A DNA stretch of 64,000 nucleotides from Gemmatimonadota bacterium (GCA_040388535.1 JAZKBR010000002.1:1086838-1150837); one strand, 5' to 3'. Numbered from the stretch's first letter, positions 52,290-60,615 are shown. Notes: a model not told the origin generated them from the letters alone. Made by a program: numbers and translations.

Positions 52290-52571
52290 GTGGTACCTCG
52301 CAAAGGGAGTTCGCTGGTCGAACTCGTCGTCGCCCTCCTCCTGCTCGAACTCGCCGGAGCCGCTGCCCTCGCCGCCGCACTCACCGCCGATCGCCTCGGC
52401 CGACGTGCGCAGAGTGCCAGCGCTACCGATGCCGATCGCTGGGAGCGCTATCGCGCGGCCGAGACGGCGGCGAGTTGCCGGAATGCGGCGGCACCACGCG
52501 CCACGTCGTTGCTGCTCCCCGAGTCAGCCGATCGTGATTCGCTGCGGCTGGTCGTGCGATGCGGTCGCTGA
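52290..52571 (+). CDS. Minor pilin-like protein (PilV/GspI type)
   Basis: 93 residues, GTG start with GGAG six bases upstream. A prepilin-like N-terminus (KGSSLVELVVALLLLELAGAAAL) with Glu at the +5 position; Gly replaces the usual pre-Phe pattern with Ser-Ser after it. Contains one Cys pair (SCRNAAA, VRCGR). Overlaps the next gene by 13 bases. Confidence 0.72.
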   Translation: MVPRKGSSLVELVVALLLLELAGAAALAAALTADRLGRRAQSASATDADRWERYRAAETAASCRNAAAPRATSLLLPESADRDSLRLVVRCGR

Positions 52572-53266
52572 CGCGCGCGGGGGTCACGCTGCTCGAGCTG
52601 ATGCTGGTGCTCGTGGTCGCGGCGATCCTCGCGGCGCTGGTGACCACGGTGGTGGTCGCATCGGCGAAATCAGCGCAGCGTCAGTCGCTCGCCCTCGACG
52701 AGCAACGGAGTCTCGCCGCGGTCGCCGCCTGGTCGCGCGCCGACCTGCGCGACGGCGAGCCGGGTGATGTCGCGGTCCCGGCCGCTGATCGCCTGGTCGC
52801 GCACCATCCGGTCGGGGCAGGGGCGCCCTGTCGGGTGAGCGGCGCGGAGCTCTATATCAGTCGCGCCAGCTGGCGCGCGACTCGTGACCCGGAGCCAGGC
52901 CGCGACGAACTCTGGCTCCTCACCAGCGCGACCACCCCCGCGTGGGATGAGCCGCCCTTCGTTGCTGTCGGCACCTCGACCTGCCCCGACGGTAGCGCGG
53001 CTTTGCACCTCACTCTGGGCGTCGCCGTCGCACCGGTCCTCCTGGTCCGGGCCGTCGAGCCGGTCCAATTGCGACTCTACCGCTCGGGTTCTCGCTGGTG
53101 GGTCGGGATGGCCCCGGCCGACGGTTCCTCACCGGTGCAGCCGATCGCCGGGCCGTTCGATCCGGCGGGGTCGCGCTTCGCGATGGACAGCGGCGGAGTG
53201 CACATCTTCGTGCAGCCCGCCGCGCGCCGTGCCGCCGAGTTCTTCGCGCCCCTGCCGCCGCCGTGA
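52559..53266 (+). CDS. Minor pilin-like protein (PilW/GspJ type)
   Basis: 235 residues. Prepilin N-terminus MRSLTRAGVTLLELMLVLVVAAILAALV, with +5 Glu; a large beta-rich globular part follows. It is in the same run as the two neighbouring minor pilins, so they probably form the priming tip complex of the pilus or a type II-like pseudopilus. Confidence 0.75.
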   Translation: MRSLTRAGVTLLELMLVLVVAAILAALVTTVVVASAKSAQRQSLALDEQRSLAAVAAWSRADLRDGEPGDVAVPAADRLVAHHPVGAGAPCRVSGAELYISRASWRATRDPEPGRDELWLLTSATTPAWDEPPFVAVGTSTCPDGSAALHLTLGVAVAPVLLVRAVEPVQLRLYRSGSRWWVGMAPADGSSPVQPIAGPFDPAGSRFAMDSGGVHIFVQPAARRAAEFFAPLPPP

Positions 53267-53712
53267 CCAGAACCCAGCCACCCACCGCCACCCGGCGTGA
53301 CTGCGGTTTCGCACTGGCGCTCGCCCTCCTCGCCGTGATCCTCCTTGGCGGTTTCGCGGCCGTCGCCCTGGTCGCGGCGAGCGCGCGGCTCCGGCTCGCC
53401 GGCGATCTGCGCATCGCCATCGAGGGCGACCTGCAGGCAGCCAGCGCCCTCGCCGAACGGCGAGTGAATGCCGATTCCGTGCTGGTTGCGCTGACTGATG
53501 GCGACCGGATCGACTTCGGCACAGCCGCCGTCGGCAGCGGCTGGTGGGCGCACAGCATCGCGTGGCGCACGGGAACCTTGGTGCAATTGTCGACCGAGGT
53601 GACCCTGCGGAACGACCGCCTGCAGCTGGTCGGTGCGCGTCGCGCGACCCTGCTTATCGGCGTCGTCGCCGCCGATACTCTCCGGGTGTCAGGGTATCGC
53701 TCCCGCTATTGA
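53263..53712 (+). CDS. PilX/GspK-like minor pilus component
   Basis: 149 residues from GTG 53263 (GTGA overlap with the previous stop). A basic leader TATRRDCGF precedes the hydrophobic helix ALALALLAVILLGGFAAVALVA; Glu at +5 is missing, as in PilX/GspK. The soluble part is short and beta-rich. Its position and coupling support a minor pilin role. Confidence 0.66.
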   Translation: MTRTQPPTATRRDCGFALALALLAVILLGGFAAVALVAASARLRLAGDLRIAIEGDLQAASALAERRVNADSVLVALTDGDRIDFGTAAVGSGWWAHSIAWRTGTLVQLSTEVTLRNDRLQLVGARRATLLIGVVAADTLRVSGYRSRY

Positions 53713-53720
53713 TGTAGCCG

Positions 53721-53736
53721 TGGCACGGGGAGTGCT
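53721..53736 (+). promoter_or_regulatory. Sigma-54 promoter upstream of pilM
   Basis: TGGCACGGGGAGTGCT: GG 53722-53723, ten bases, GC 53734-53735; matches TGGCACGrNNNTTGCW at all but one defined position. It would give a leader of about 150 bases before pilM. Confidence 0.75.
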
Positions 53737-53746
53737 AACCTGATGA

Positions 53747-53835
53747 CTGTCTGCCGGGGGTAACAGCCCGGTTCCGTGCCGGGGGCGGTTGGCGTAAGTG
53801 GCCCTCGGACAACGGGTTGAAATAGGGTACCTCGC
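53747..53835 (+). other. GC-rich structured leader of pilM
   Basis: CCGGG (53754-53758) can pair with CCCGG (about 53767-53771), and further G/C blocks follow. No known riboswitch consensus fits. Function unknown. Confidence 0.35.
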
Positions 53836-53865
53836 TTGACCTCTCGGTCGGGGCGGCGATACCTT
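53836..53865 (+). promoter_or_regulatory. Possible sigma-70 promoter of pilM
   Basis: TTGACC (53836-53841), an 18-base spacer and TACCTT (53860-53865), about 32 bases before pilM. May give basal expression beside the sigma-54 promoter. Confidence 0.45.
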
Positions 53866-53897
53866 ACAGCAACCCTCCTCGCACAATCCGGGCTCCT

Positions 53898-54941
53898 ATG
53901 GCGCTCTTCCCCCGCGCGCGATCGACGGTCGGTCTCGACATCGGCAGCGGATTCATCAAGGTTGCGGTGGTGAACCACAGTTCGGGGCATCCTGTCCTCG
54001 AGCGGGTCGCCATCCAGGCCGTAGCCGACGACGCCATCGTCGAAGGCGAAGTGATGGATCCCACCCTGGTGGCCCACGCCGTCCGTGATCTGCTCGCTCG
54101 CCTCCAGATCAAGACTCGCGATGTGGTCGTGGCCGTCGGTGGCCGTGACGTGATCATCAAGAAGATCACGATGGATCGGATGAAAGAAGCGGAGGCCCGC
54201 GAGGTCATCCGCTGGGAAGCCGATCAGCACGTCCCCTTCGATCCCGAAAACGTCGAACTCGACTTCCAGATTCTCGATCCCGACGCCGATGGCCTGCAGA
54301 TGCAGGTCCTCCTGGTCGCCGCGAAGCGGGAACTGGTCGAGTCCAAGCTGGCGCTCCTGGCCGAAATCGGCCTCGATGCCAGCGTGATCGATGTCGAAGC
54401 GTTCGCCCTCCACAACGCCTTCGAGGTGAACTACCCCGAAGCGATGCGCGGCGTGGTCGCCCTGGCCAACATCGGTCACGAGACCACCACGGTGAACCTG
54501 CTCGAAGACGGCGTCCCGGTCCTCACCCGCGATCTCGCGGTCGGTGTCCGGCGGCTCCGCGAAGACCTCCAGCGTGAACGCGGACTCGCGGCCGATGCCG
54601 CCGATCGCGTGGTGCGTGGCTCCGATCTCGATCCCGCGCTGGCCCCGCACGTCGCCGCCCGCGGCGAGGAAATGGCCCTCGGCATCGAACGCGCGGCCGC
54701 CTTCCTCCAGACCTCGAATCGCCCGGTCGGCGCACTCGCGCGACTCTACCTCACCGGTGGCGGTTCGCGCGTGCCCGGCCTCGCCGGGGTGCTCGCCGAT
54801 CGTCTCCGCGTGCCGGTCACCCAGGCCCATCCGCTTGAGCGGCTCGATGCATCACCCGATGCTTTCGGGGAACTCAAGGTCGATGAGATTGCTCCGCTGC
54901 TGATGCTCCCAGTCGGACTCGCCCTGCGGTCGGCGGCGTGA
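53898..54941 (+). CDS. pilM: Pilus assembly ATPase-fold protein PilM
   Basis: 347 residues. Actin-like fold with TVGLDIGSGFIKVAVV (phosphate 1), ANIGHETTTVNLLEDG (phosphate 2) and LYLTGGGSRVPGLAGVLADR (adenosine). The segment AREVIRWEADQHVPFDPENV is the PilM-specific block that holds the PilN tail. Cytoplasmic face of the alignment complex. First gene of pilMNOPQ. Confidence 0.95.
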   Translation: MALFPRARSTVGLDIGSGFIKVAVVNHSSGHPVLERVAIQAVADDAIVEGEVMDPTLVAHAVRDLLARLQIKTRDVVVAVGGRDVIIKKITMDRMKEAEAREVIRWEADQHVPFDPENVELDFQILDPDADGLQMQVLLVAAKRELVESKLALLAEIGLDASVIDVEAFALHNAFEVNYPEAMRGVVALANIGHETTTVNLLEDGVPVLTRDLAVGVRRLREDLQRERGLAADAADRVVRGSDLDPALAPHVAARGEEMALGIERAAAFLQTSNRPVGALARLYLTGGGSRVPGLAGVLADRLRVPVTQAHPLERLDASPDAFGELKVDEIAPLLMLPVGLALRSAA

Positions 54942-54954
54942 GGAGGCCTACGCG

Positions 54955-55656
54955 ATGATTACAATCAACCTCCGGCCCGGTGCGCGGCGTCAGACGAAGA
55001 GCGGTCCCGCCTTCGCCGGCCTCGGTGCCCGGATCGTCGTCATCACCTCCAAGGTGAAGGAACCCTGGCTCGCCGCCGCGCTCACCGCGTGGGTCGGCGT
55101 CGTCATCTTCCTCGGCGCGGTCTACATCTCCACCGCGACCAAGCTCTCGACGCTGGAGCCGCAGCTCGATGCGGCCCGCACCGAGTATTCGCGCTACACC
55201 GACTTCGTGAAGCAGAAGCGGCGCGAAGAGAATGTCCGCGACTCGATTCTGGCCCAGATCGGCACCATCACGAGTGTCGACCAGGAGCGCTACACCTGGC
55301 CGCACATTCTCGATGACATCGGCTCGGCGCTCCCCGATTTCACCTGGCTGACCGAAGTCTCGATGCTGGCGCCTGCCGGTGCCGGCGCCAACAACGCCGC
55401 TGCCGCCGTCGAAACCGGAGTCGTTGCGCCGGTGAACCTGCGCATCATCGGTCGCACCAGCGACCTCCAGAACTACACCGCCTTCCTGCGGCGGCTCGAA
55501 GAAAGCCCGTGGCTTACCAACGTCCTCCCGGTCGAAGCGAAGACGGTGGTCGAAGGCAACCGCGCGCTCACGTCATTCATCATCCAGGCCTCGTATACCC
55601 GGGCCGACCCGGCGCACATCCGCACTGTGCCCGTCATTGAATCGGTGGTGAGGTAA
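54955..55656 (+). CDS. pilN: Pilus alignment protein PilN
   Basis: 233 residues. The N-terminus ITINLRPGARR is the conserved PilN motif that binds PilM; one membrane helix (LAAALTAWVGVVIFLGAVYI), a coiled coil (residues about 65-105) and a ferredoxin-like periplasmic domain. Follows pilM by 13 bases. Confidence 0.9.
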   Translation: MITINLRPGARRQTKSGPAFAGLGARIVVITSKVKEPWLAAALTAWVGVVIFLGAVYISTATKLSTLEPQLDAARTEYSRYTDFVKQKRREENVRDSILAQIGTITSVDQERYTWPHILDDIGSALPDFTWLTEVSMLAPAGAGANNAAAAVETGVVAPVNLRIIGRTSDLQNYTAFLRRLEESPWLTNVLPVEAKTVVEGNRALTSFIIQASYTRADPAHIRTVPVIESVVR

Positions 55657-55658
55657 CC

Positions 55659-56282
55659 ATGGCGGACATGTCCAAGTCCACGCCGGTGATGCTCACCGTG
55701 ATTGCCCTCCTGGTGGGCTACGTTGGCTACACCGGTGCCGGCATCGACCAGCTCGGAGTGAAGGGGTTGCAGTCGCGGCAGCAGCGCGTCGTGCTCCTCA
55801 CCGATACGCTCACCCGGCTCACCGCCGAGATCGACACCGCCAAGCGTGACCTGGCGCACGGTTCGGTCGAGGATCTGCGCAAGCGGGTCGAGGCCTACAA
55901 GGCGTCGCTCGGCGTGCTGCGCACCCTGGTGCCGGAGCAGCGCGAGGTCAACAACCTCCTCGACGATATCCAGATTCGCGCGAAGGTCCGCGGCGTGACG
56001 TTCTCCGGCTTCGCGCCGGTCGCGCCCGAGCCCGGCCCCGCGCCGTACGACACCTACACCTACAAGCTCTCGGTCATCGGGCACTACCATCAGGTGGGCC
56101 AGTTCCTCACCGACATCGCCTCACTCCGCCGGATCATCGTGCCGGGTGAAGTCGCGATCGGTGCGGCCAACCAGGCGCAGGCGCGCGCCCTCGGCGACAC
56201 CACGGCGATGATCGAAGCCCGCTTCTCGATCAAGACCTACGTGAAGGCCCGTCAGCTGGAGGACTCCACCAATGCGCCGTGA
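55659..56282 (+). CDS. pilO: Pilus alignment protein PilO
   Basis: 207 residues. One helix near residues 8-25, a coiled coil, and a periplasmic domain with YKLSVIGHYHQVGQFLTDIASLRRI, the typical PilO block. Pairs with PilN in the periplasm. It begins two bases after pilN and overlaps pilP by 11 bases. Confidence 0.9.
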   Translation: MADMSKSTPVMLTVIALLVGYVGYTGAGIDQLGVKGLQSRQQRVVLLTDTLTRLTAEIDTAKRDLAHGSVEDLRKRVEAYKASLGVLRTLVPEQREVNNLLDDIQIRAKVRGVTFSGFAPVAPEPGPAPYDTYTYKLSVIGHYHQVGQFLTDIASLRRIIVPGEVAIGAANQAQARALGDTTAMIEARFSIKTYVKARQLEDSTNAP

Positions 56283-56808
56283 GTCTCTCGCCGCGCTCGC
56301 GTTCGTGGCACTCGTCGGCTGCGGTGGCGGCAAGCCCGCGCTGTCGCCTGCCGATTCGCTGGCCGCACTCAAGTCCGATTCGGCGATGGCTGCCGGTGCC
56401 GCACGCCGCAAGGCCGCGACCAACGCCCAGGCCGCCAAGATGAGCAAGCTCGCGATCGATACTGTTGCCGCAGCCGGTGGCCGTCCGCTGCTGCGTGAGA
56501 CCTATTCCTACGAAGGTGCAGCACGCGACCCGTTCCGCTCGGTGCTCGCCACCGCGCAGCGCGGCCCCGAGCTGCCCGACCTCAAGCTCACGGCCATCAT
56601 GTACGACACCAGGGACCCGGGAAACAGTGTTGCCATCTTCCGGGATATTGGCAGTAACCGCCGCTATGACGTGCACCCCGGCCAGCGCCTTGGTCGGATC
56701 TATGTGGCCAGTGTGACTCGCAAGGATGTCACGCTGCGCCTGGACGACTTCGGCACCGTCCGTGAACAGACCTACTCGCTCCGTAAGGCGGAGGACGAGA
56801 CGCCATGA
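56272..56808 (+). CDS. pilP: Pilus lipoprotein PilP
   Basis: 178 residues. Lipobox LVGCG near residue 17. Its C-terminal domain (PDLKLTAIMYDTRDPGNSVAIFRD, YDVHPGQRLGRIYVASVTRKDVTLRL) is the PilP/HR fold that joins PilNO to PilQ. Overlaps pilQ by four bases. Confidence 0.9.
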   Translation: MRRESLAALAFVALVGCGGGKPALSPADSLAALKSDSAMAAGAARRKAATNAQAAKMSKLAIDTVAAAGGRPLLRETYSYEGAARDPFRSVLATAQRGPELPDLKLTAIMYDTRDPGNSVAIFRDIGSNRRYDVHPGQRLGRIYVASVTRKDVTLRLDDFGTVREQTYSLRKAEDETP

Positions 56809-58598
56809 TGACCCGATCACTCTCCTGGATGCTGGTGCCGATGTTCCTTGGCACGCCAGCCGCCACACTGCGCCCTGCTCCCGAAGCGCAAGTCACCGCG
56901 ATGTCGCTCACGAGTAGCGGCGGTACCGCCCGACTCGCGATCGCCGTCACCGGCAAGGTCACGGTCAAGGACGTGGTCTACCACGATCCCGATCGCCTCG
57001 TGCTCGACCTCGAGGGCGCGACGCTCGCCGACCTCACCGGCTACGATGGCCGCCAGCGCGGCATCGTGACCTCGGTGCGTCAGCGGCAGCATCTGCCGAA
57101 CGTCGTCCGCGTGGTGCTCGAATTCGATCGCCTGCCCGAGTTCCAGATCGATCGCTCGACGCCGGGGATCGTGACCGTCGCGTTCGCCGACTCGCCGTTC
57201 GACACCTGGTCGGCCAGCAATGGCGGCGCCAAGGCGATCGCCTCCGACGTGCGTGCCCCGGAACCGCGGGCGCAGGAAGCGCGTGCCGAGGCCTCGACGG
57301 CTCCCTCGCGGAACGGCCTCCGGGTCGGTCCGATGGCACCGCGTGCCGACGATCCACGGATCTCGGTCACCTACGACAAGACGCCGATCGAGGACGTGAT
57401 CTACTCGTTCGCCAAGGCCGGCAAGCGCTCCATCGTGACCGGCAAGGGAATCAGCGGCACCGTCTCGATGACGCTCGAAGACCAGACCTGGTCGGATGCG
57501 TTCGAAGCCTTCCTCGCAACCCAGGGCCTCTCGGCCGTGGTGATGAAGGGCGGCATCATTCGCGTCGACGCCCCGGGTGAACTCTCGCGCCTCGACTCGA
57601 TCGAAGTGCTGGAGACGCGCCAGGTGCGCCTGAACTACGCCAAGGCCGGCGAAATGGCGAAGTCGGTCGAAGGGATGATCACGAAGAATCGTGGCAAGAT
57701 CATTCCCGACACCTCGAGCAACTCGCTGATCATCACCGATTCGCGCACGCGCATCGAGAACATCGTCGACTTCGTGCACTCGCTCGACATCCGCACGCCG
57801 ACCGTGTCGATCCAGGCGAAGCTGATCTTCGTTGACCGGACCGACCTGCAGCAGCTCGGCCTCAAGTACGACATCGGTACCGGCCAGCAGTTCAACAACA
57901 AGCTGATCCAGCGGACTGACCCGAGCACCGGCCAGCCCTACAATCCGAACACCAACATCGTGAACCTCGGTGGTAATGCGGTCTCCGGCATCTCCAACGC
58001 CGACGCACTCATCTCCGGTTCGGCGCTCGACCTGGTGTTCAGCACGGCGATCGGCGGCTTCTCGGTGACCTCCTTCCTCTCCGCACTGGAGCGGGTCGAA
58101 CTCACCGACGTGCAGGCCGTGCCGATCATCAACACGCTCGACAATCGCAAGGCGAACATTCTCTCCGGCGAAGAAACGCCGGTGCGAGTCATCGACGCCT
58201 CGTCGTTCGGCCAGGTCAACCAGGCGCCGCGCGCCAACGTGACCTTCAAGGAGACCGGCATCAAGCTGGTCGCCACGCCGCACGTGACCAACAACCGCCA
58301 GATCCTGCTCGATCTCGAAGTCGAGCGCTCCTCCATTCAGGCGCTGGCCGCAGTCGACCTCGGCTTCACCATCCCGAAGCAGCGGGCCGAGAACCACCTG
58401 CTGGTCAATGACGGCGAAACCGCAGTCATCGGCGGCCTCACGGTCACCACCGTGACCCGCAACCGCTCAGGGATCCCGCTGCTCTCGTCGCTGCCGTTCG
58501 TCGGCAACCTCTTCTCCTTCACGGAGAATCGCGAGAATCGCAAGGACCTCATCATCCTCGTGATGCCGCGGATCCTCGACGACCCGACGCCTCCGTGA
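56805..58598 (+). CDS. pilQ: Type IV pilus secretin PilQ
   Basis: 597 residues. Signal peptide; one AMIN peptidoglycan-binding domain (about 30-125); an STN-type domain (ISVTYDKTPIEDVIYSFAKAG); an N1 domain (VRLNYAKAGEMAKSVEGMIT); and the secretin barrel with VPIINTLDNRKANILSGEETPV and NLFSFTENRENRKDLIILVMPRIL at the end. Forms the outer-membrane pore. Many PilQs have two AMIN domains, so this is a compact form. Confidence 0.95.
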   Translation: MMTRSLSWMLVPMFLGTPAATLRPAPEAQVTAMSLTSSGGTARLAIAVTGKVTVKDVVYHDPDRLVLDLEGATLADLTGYDGRQRGIVTSVRQRQHLPNVVRVVLEFDRLPEFQIDRSTPGIVTVAFADSPFDTWSASNGGAKAIASDVRAPEPRAQEARAEASTAPSRNGLRVGPMAPRADDPRISVTYDKTPIEDVIYSFAKAGKRSIVTGKGISGTVSMTLEDQTWSDAFEAFLATQGLSAVVMKGGIIRVDAPGELSRLDSIEVLETRQVRLNYAKAGEMAKSVEGMITKNRGKIIPDTSSNSLIITDSRTRIENIVDFVHSLDIRTPTVSIQAKLIFVDRTDLQQLGLKYDIGTGQQFNNKLIQRTDPSTGQPYNPNTNIVNLGGNAVSGISNADALISGSALDLVFSTAIGGFSVTSFLSALERVELTDVQAVPIINTLDNRKANILSGEETPVRVIDASSFGQVNQAPRANVTFKETGIKLVATPHVTNNRQILLDLEVERSSIQALAAVDLGFTIPKQRAENHLLVNDGETAVIGGLTVTTVTRNRSGIPLLSSLPFVGNLFSFTENRENRKDLIILVMPRILDDPTPP

Positions 58599-58608
58599 TT
58601 TCAACGGA

Positions 58609-58818
58609 CCGCGACTGAAGTCGCGGCTCGGCACAACGATGCGGGCGCCCGACGAAAGTCGGGCGCCTCGCATTTTATGGGCGGGCGTACATATTGGGAT
58701 GGTAGCATCGCGATCCCGAGCTCGTGGCTAAAGCCACGGCTCGGCAATCAGGCGGCTAAAGCCGCGGAAATATTTGTGCGGCTTCAGCCGCGGCAGCCGA
58801 GCCGCGGCTTCAGCCGCG
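58609..58818. repeat. Cluster of six short palindromes
   Basis: CCGCGAC-TGAA-GTCGCGG (58609-58626), GGCGCCCGAC-GAAA-GTCGGGCGCC (58644-58667), CGTGGC-TAAA-GCCACG (58723-58738), GCGGC-TAAA-GCCGC (58752-58765), GCGGC-TTCA-GCCGC (58778-58791) and CGCGGC-TTCA-GCCGCG (58803-58818). Each has a four-base loop of TGAA/TTCA, TAAA or GAAA. They fill the pilQ-aroC gap; the last ends 20 bases before aroC. Confidence 0.88.
58639..58677 (+). terminator. Terminator after pilQ
   Basis: The 58644-58667 palindrome extended by ATGCG/CGCAT and followed by TTTTA: a strong rho-independent terminator for the pilMNOPQ operon. Confidence 0.85.
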
Positions 58819-58837
58819 AGCGCGCGAGGAGAACGCA

Positions 58838-60088
58838 ATGCCGTTCCGTTTCACCACAGCCGGCGAATCACACGGCAAAGGCCTCGTCGTCATCGTCGAG
58901 GGTCTCCCTGCCGGTATCCCCATCGGCGCCGAAGCGATCGACAAGGATCTCGGCCGACGGATGCAGGGCTACGGCCGCGGCGCCCGGATGAAGATCGAAC
59001 AGGATCGCATTGAGTGGCTCGCCGGTGTGCGCGCTGGCGAAACACTCGGCTCTCCCATCGCGATGCTGATTCACAATCGCGACTGGGCCAACTGGGAAGA
59101 TGTGATGGCGGCCGAAGGCGCCGGTGAGCTGCGCCGTCGTCGCGTGACACGCCCGCGCCCCGGTCACGCGGATCTGGTGGGCGTGCTCAAATACGATCGC
59201 CTCGATGCGCGCGACATCCTCGAACGCGCTTCTGCTCGTGAAACCGCGGCGCGCGTCGCGGCCGGCGCCGTGGCACGGCGCTTCCTCGCCGAAATGGGGA
59301 TCGAGATCGGCTCGCACCTCGTGTCGCTCGGCGGCATTCGTGCGCAGCTCCCTGCCGTCTTGCCGACGCCACTCAATGACGCCAGCGACGCCTCGGCCGT
59401 GCGCACGCTCGACCCCGCCGCCGAAGCAGCGATGATCACCCGCATCGACCAGGCGAAGAAGGATGGCGACACACTCGGTGGCGAGATGGAAGTCATCGCG
59501 CGTGGCATTCCCGTCGGGCTCGGCAGTCACGTGAGCTGGGATCGCAAACTCGATGGTCGCCTCGCCGGAATGCTGATGTCGATCCCCGCCGTGAAGGGCG
59601 TCGAGATCGGGATGGGCTTCGAAGCCGCGCGCAGGCCGGGGTCCGCCGTGCACGATCCTATTGTGACGGGGAGCGACGGCGCAGGGGCGCAGCAAGCCGC
59701 GCCCCTACACGACCCGCGCGCCGGGTTCCGTCGTGTTGGCAACAATGCTGGAGGTCTGGAAGGTGGCATGACCACCGGCGAGCCCCTCGTCGTCCGCGTC
59801 GCGATGAAGCCGATCGCGACGCTGATGTCGCCGCTCAAGACCGTGAATCTTGCGACCGGTGCGGAAGCGAATGCGCAGAGCGAACGTTCCGATGTCACCG
59901 CGGTGCCGGCGATGGGTGTGATTGCGGAAGCGTTGGTGGCGCTCGTGCTGGCCGAGGCGATGATGGAAAAGTTCGGCGGCGATTCACTCGCCGAGACACG
60001 GCGCAATCGCGACAGCTATCTCGCGGCGGCGGGGCAGCGCTGGGCAGTGATCCAGGCCGACGCAGAGCCGGCGGCGGAGGAAGGCTGA
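58838..60088 (+). CDS. aroC: Chorismate synthase
   Basis: 416 residues, ATG with GAGGAG upstream. Removes phosphate from EPSP to give chorismate, needing reduced FMN. Family motifs: TAGESHGKG, RRRRVTRPRPGHADLVG, RASARETAARVAAGA, NNAGGLEGGMTTGEP and RSDVTAVPAMGVIAEALVALVLA. Between HDPIV and FRRVGNNAGG there is about a dozen extra residues (SDGAGAQQAAPLHDP), encoded by a palindrome (59683-59706) flanked by CACGATCC/CACGACCC. Otherwise normal in length and frame. Coupled to aroK. Confidence 0.95.
   Translation: MPFRFTTAGESHGKGLVVIVEGLPAGIPIGAEAIDKDLGRRMQGYGRGARMKIEQDRIEWLAGVRAGETLGSPIAMLIHNRDWANWEDVMAAEGAGELRRRRVTRPRPGHADLVGVLKYDRLDARDILERASARETAARVAAGAVARRFLAEMGIEIGSHLVSLGGIRAQLPAVLPTPLNDASDASAVRTLDPAAEAAMITRIDQAKKDGDTLGGEMEVIARGIPVGLGSHVSWDRKLDGRLAGMLMSIPAVKGVEIGMGFEAARRPGSAVHDPIVTGSDGAGAQQAAPLHDPRAGFRRVGNNAGGLEGGMTTGEPLVVRVAMKPIATLMSPLKTVNLATGAEANAQSERSDVTAVPAMGVIAEALVALVLAEAMMEKFGGDSLAETRRNRDSYLAAAGQRWAVIQADAEPAAEEG
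59651..59715 (+). repeat. Palindromic insert inside aroC
   Basis: AGGGGCGC (59683-59690) and GCGCCCCT (59699-59706) form a perfect stem. Near-direct repeats CACGATCC (59651-59658) and CACGACCC (59708-59715) flank it like a target-site duplication. The whole insert keeps the reading frame. Confidence 0.65.
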
Positions 60089-60606
60089 GCGGCCCGCGAC
60101 CGATTGTCCTGATCGGCTTGCCCGGCGCGGGGAAGACCACCGTGGCCGAACGCGCGGCGACGATTCTGGGCGCCGGGTGGCACGATCTCGACTCCTCGAT
60201 CGTCACCACGGCCGGGAAGAGCGTGAAGGAGATCTTCGCCGACCAGGGAGAGCCGCATTTCCGGGCGCTCGAACGGGCGGCGATGGACCTGGCGCTTGAG
60301 ACAACGCAGATCATCGCGGCCGGGGGCGGCTGGGCGGCGGAACCGGGGAACCTCGAGTCGGTTGAGACCCGGGCGCTGATCGTCTATCTGTCGCTGCCGG
60401 CCGAGGTGGCCGCAGCCCGGCTCGCCGGCTCTACCGATCGCCCGCTCCTCTCCGATGCTCCTCTCGAGGCGCGGCTGACGGAGCTCCTCGCGGCCCGGGA
60501 GAAGTATTACCGGCTCGCCGGGGTCGAAATCGCGGTCGGCTCCCTTTCGCCGGAGCGCGCCGCCGTCGCGGTGGCCGCTGCCGCGAAGCACTACGGCGGC
60601 TGGTAA
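60085..60606 (+). CDS. aroK: Shikimate kinase, probable CTG start
   Basis: About 173 residues. P-loop GLPGAGKTT, HDLDSSIVTTAGKSVKEIF (shikimate-binding Asp), FRALERAAM, and AAGGGW (the GGG motif); the lid carries AGSTDRPLL. The kinase fold needs the beta strand PIVLIG before the P-loop. No ATG, GTG or TTG codes for it in this frame: TTG 60118 starts inside the P-loop. CTG 60085, with GGAGGAAGG directly before it and a CTGA overlap with the aroC stop, is the best start. Phosphorylates shikimate in the aromatic pathway with AroC. Confidence 0.88.
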   Translation: MSGPRPIVLIGLPGAGKTTVAERAATILGAGWHDLDSSIVTTAGKSVKEIFADQGEPHFRALERAAMDLALETTQIIAAGGGWAAEPGNLESVETRALIVYLSLPAEVAAARLAGSTDRPLLSDAPLEARLTELLAAREKYYRLAGVEIAVGSLSPERAAVAVAAAAKHYGGW

Positions 60607-60615
60607 AGCGTTACC

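Noticed and set aside
53713-53897. Cyclic-di-GMP riboswitch before pilM
   Set aside because: The conserved GEMM core words and tetraloop-receptor pattern are absent; only generic GC-rich stems are seen.
58609-58818. CRISPR array
   Set aside because: Palindromes vary in sequence and spacing, there are no uniform spacers and no cas genes nearby.
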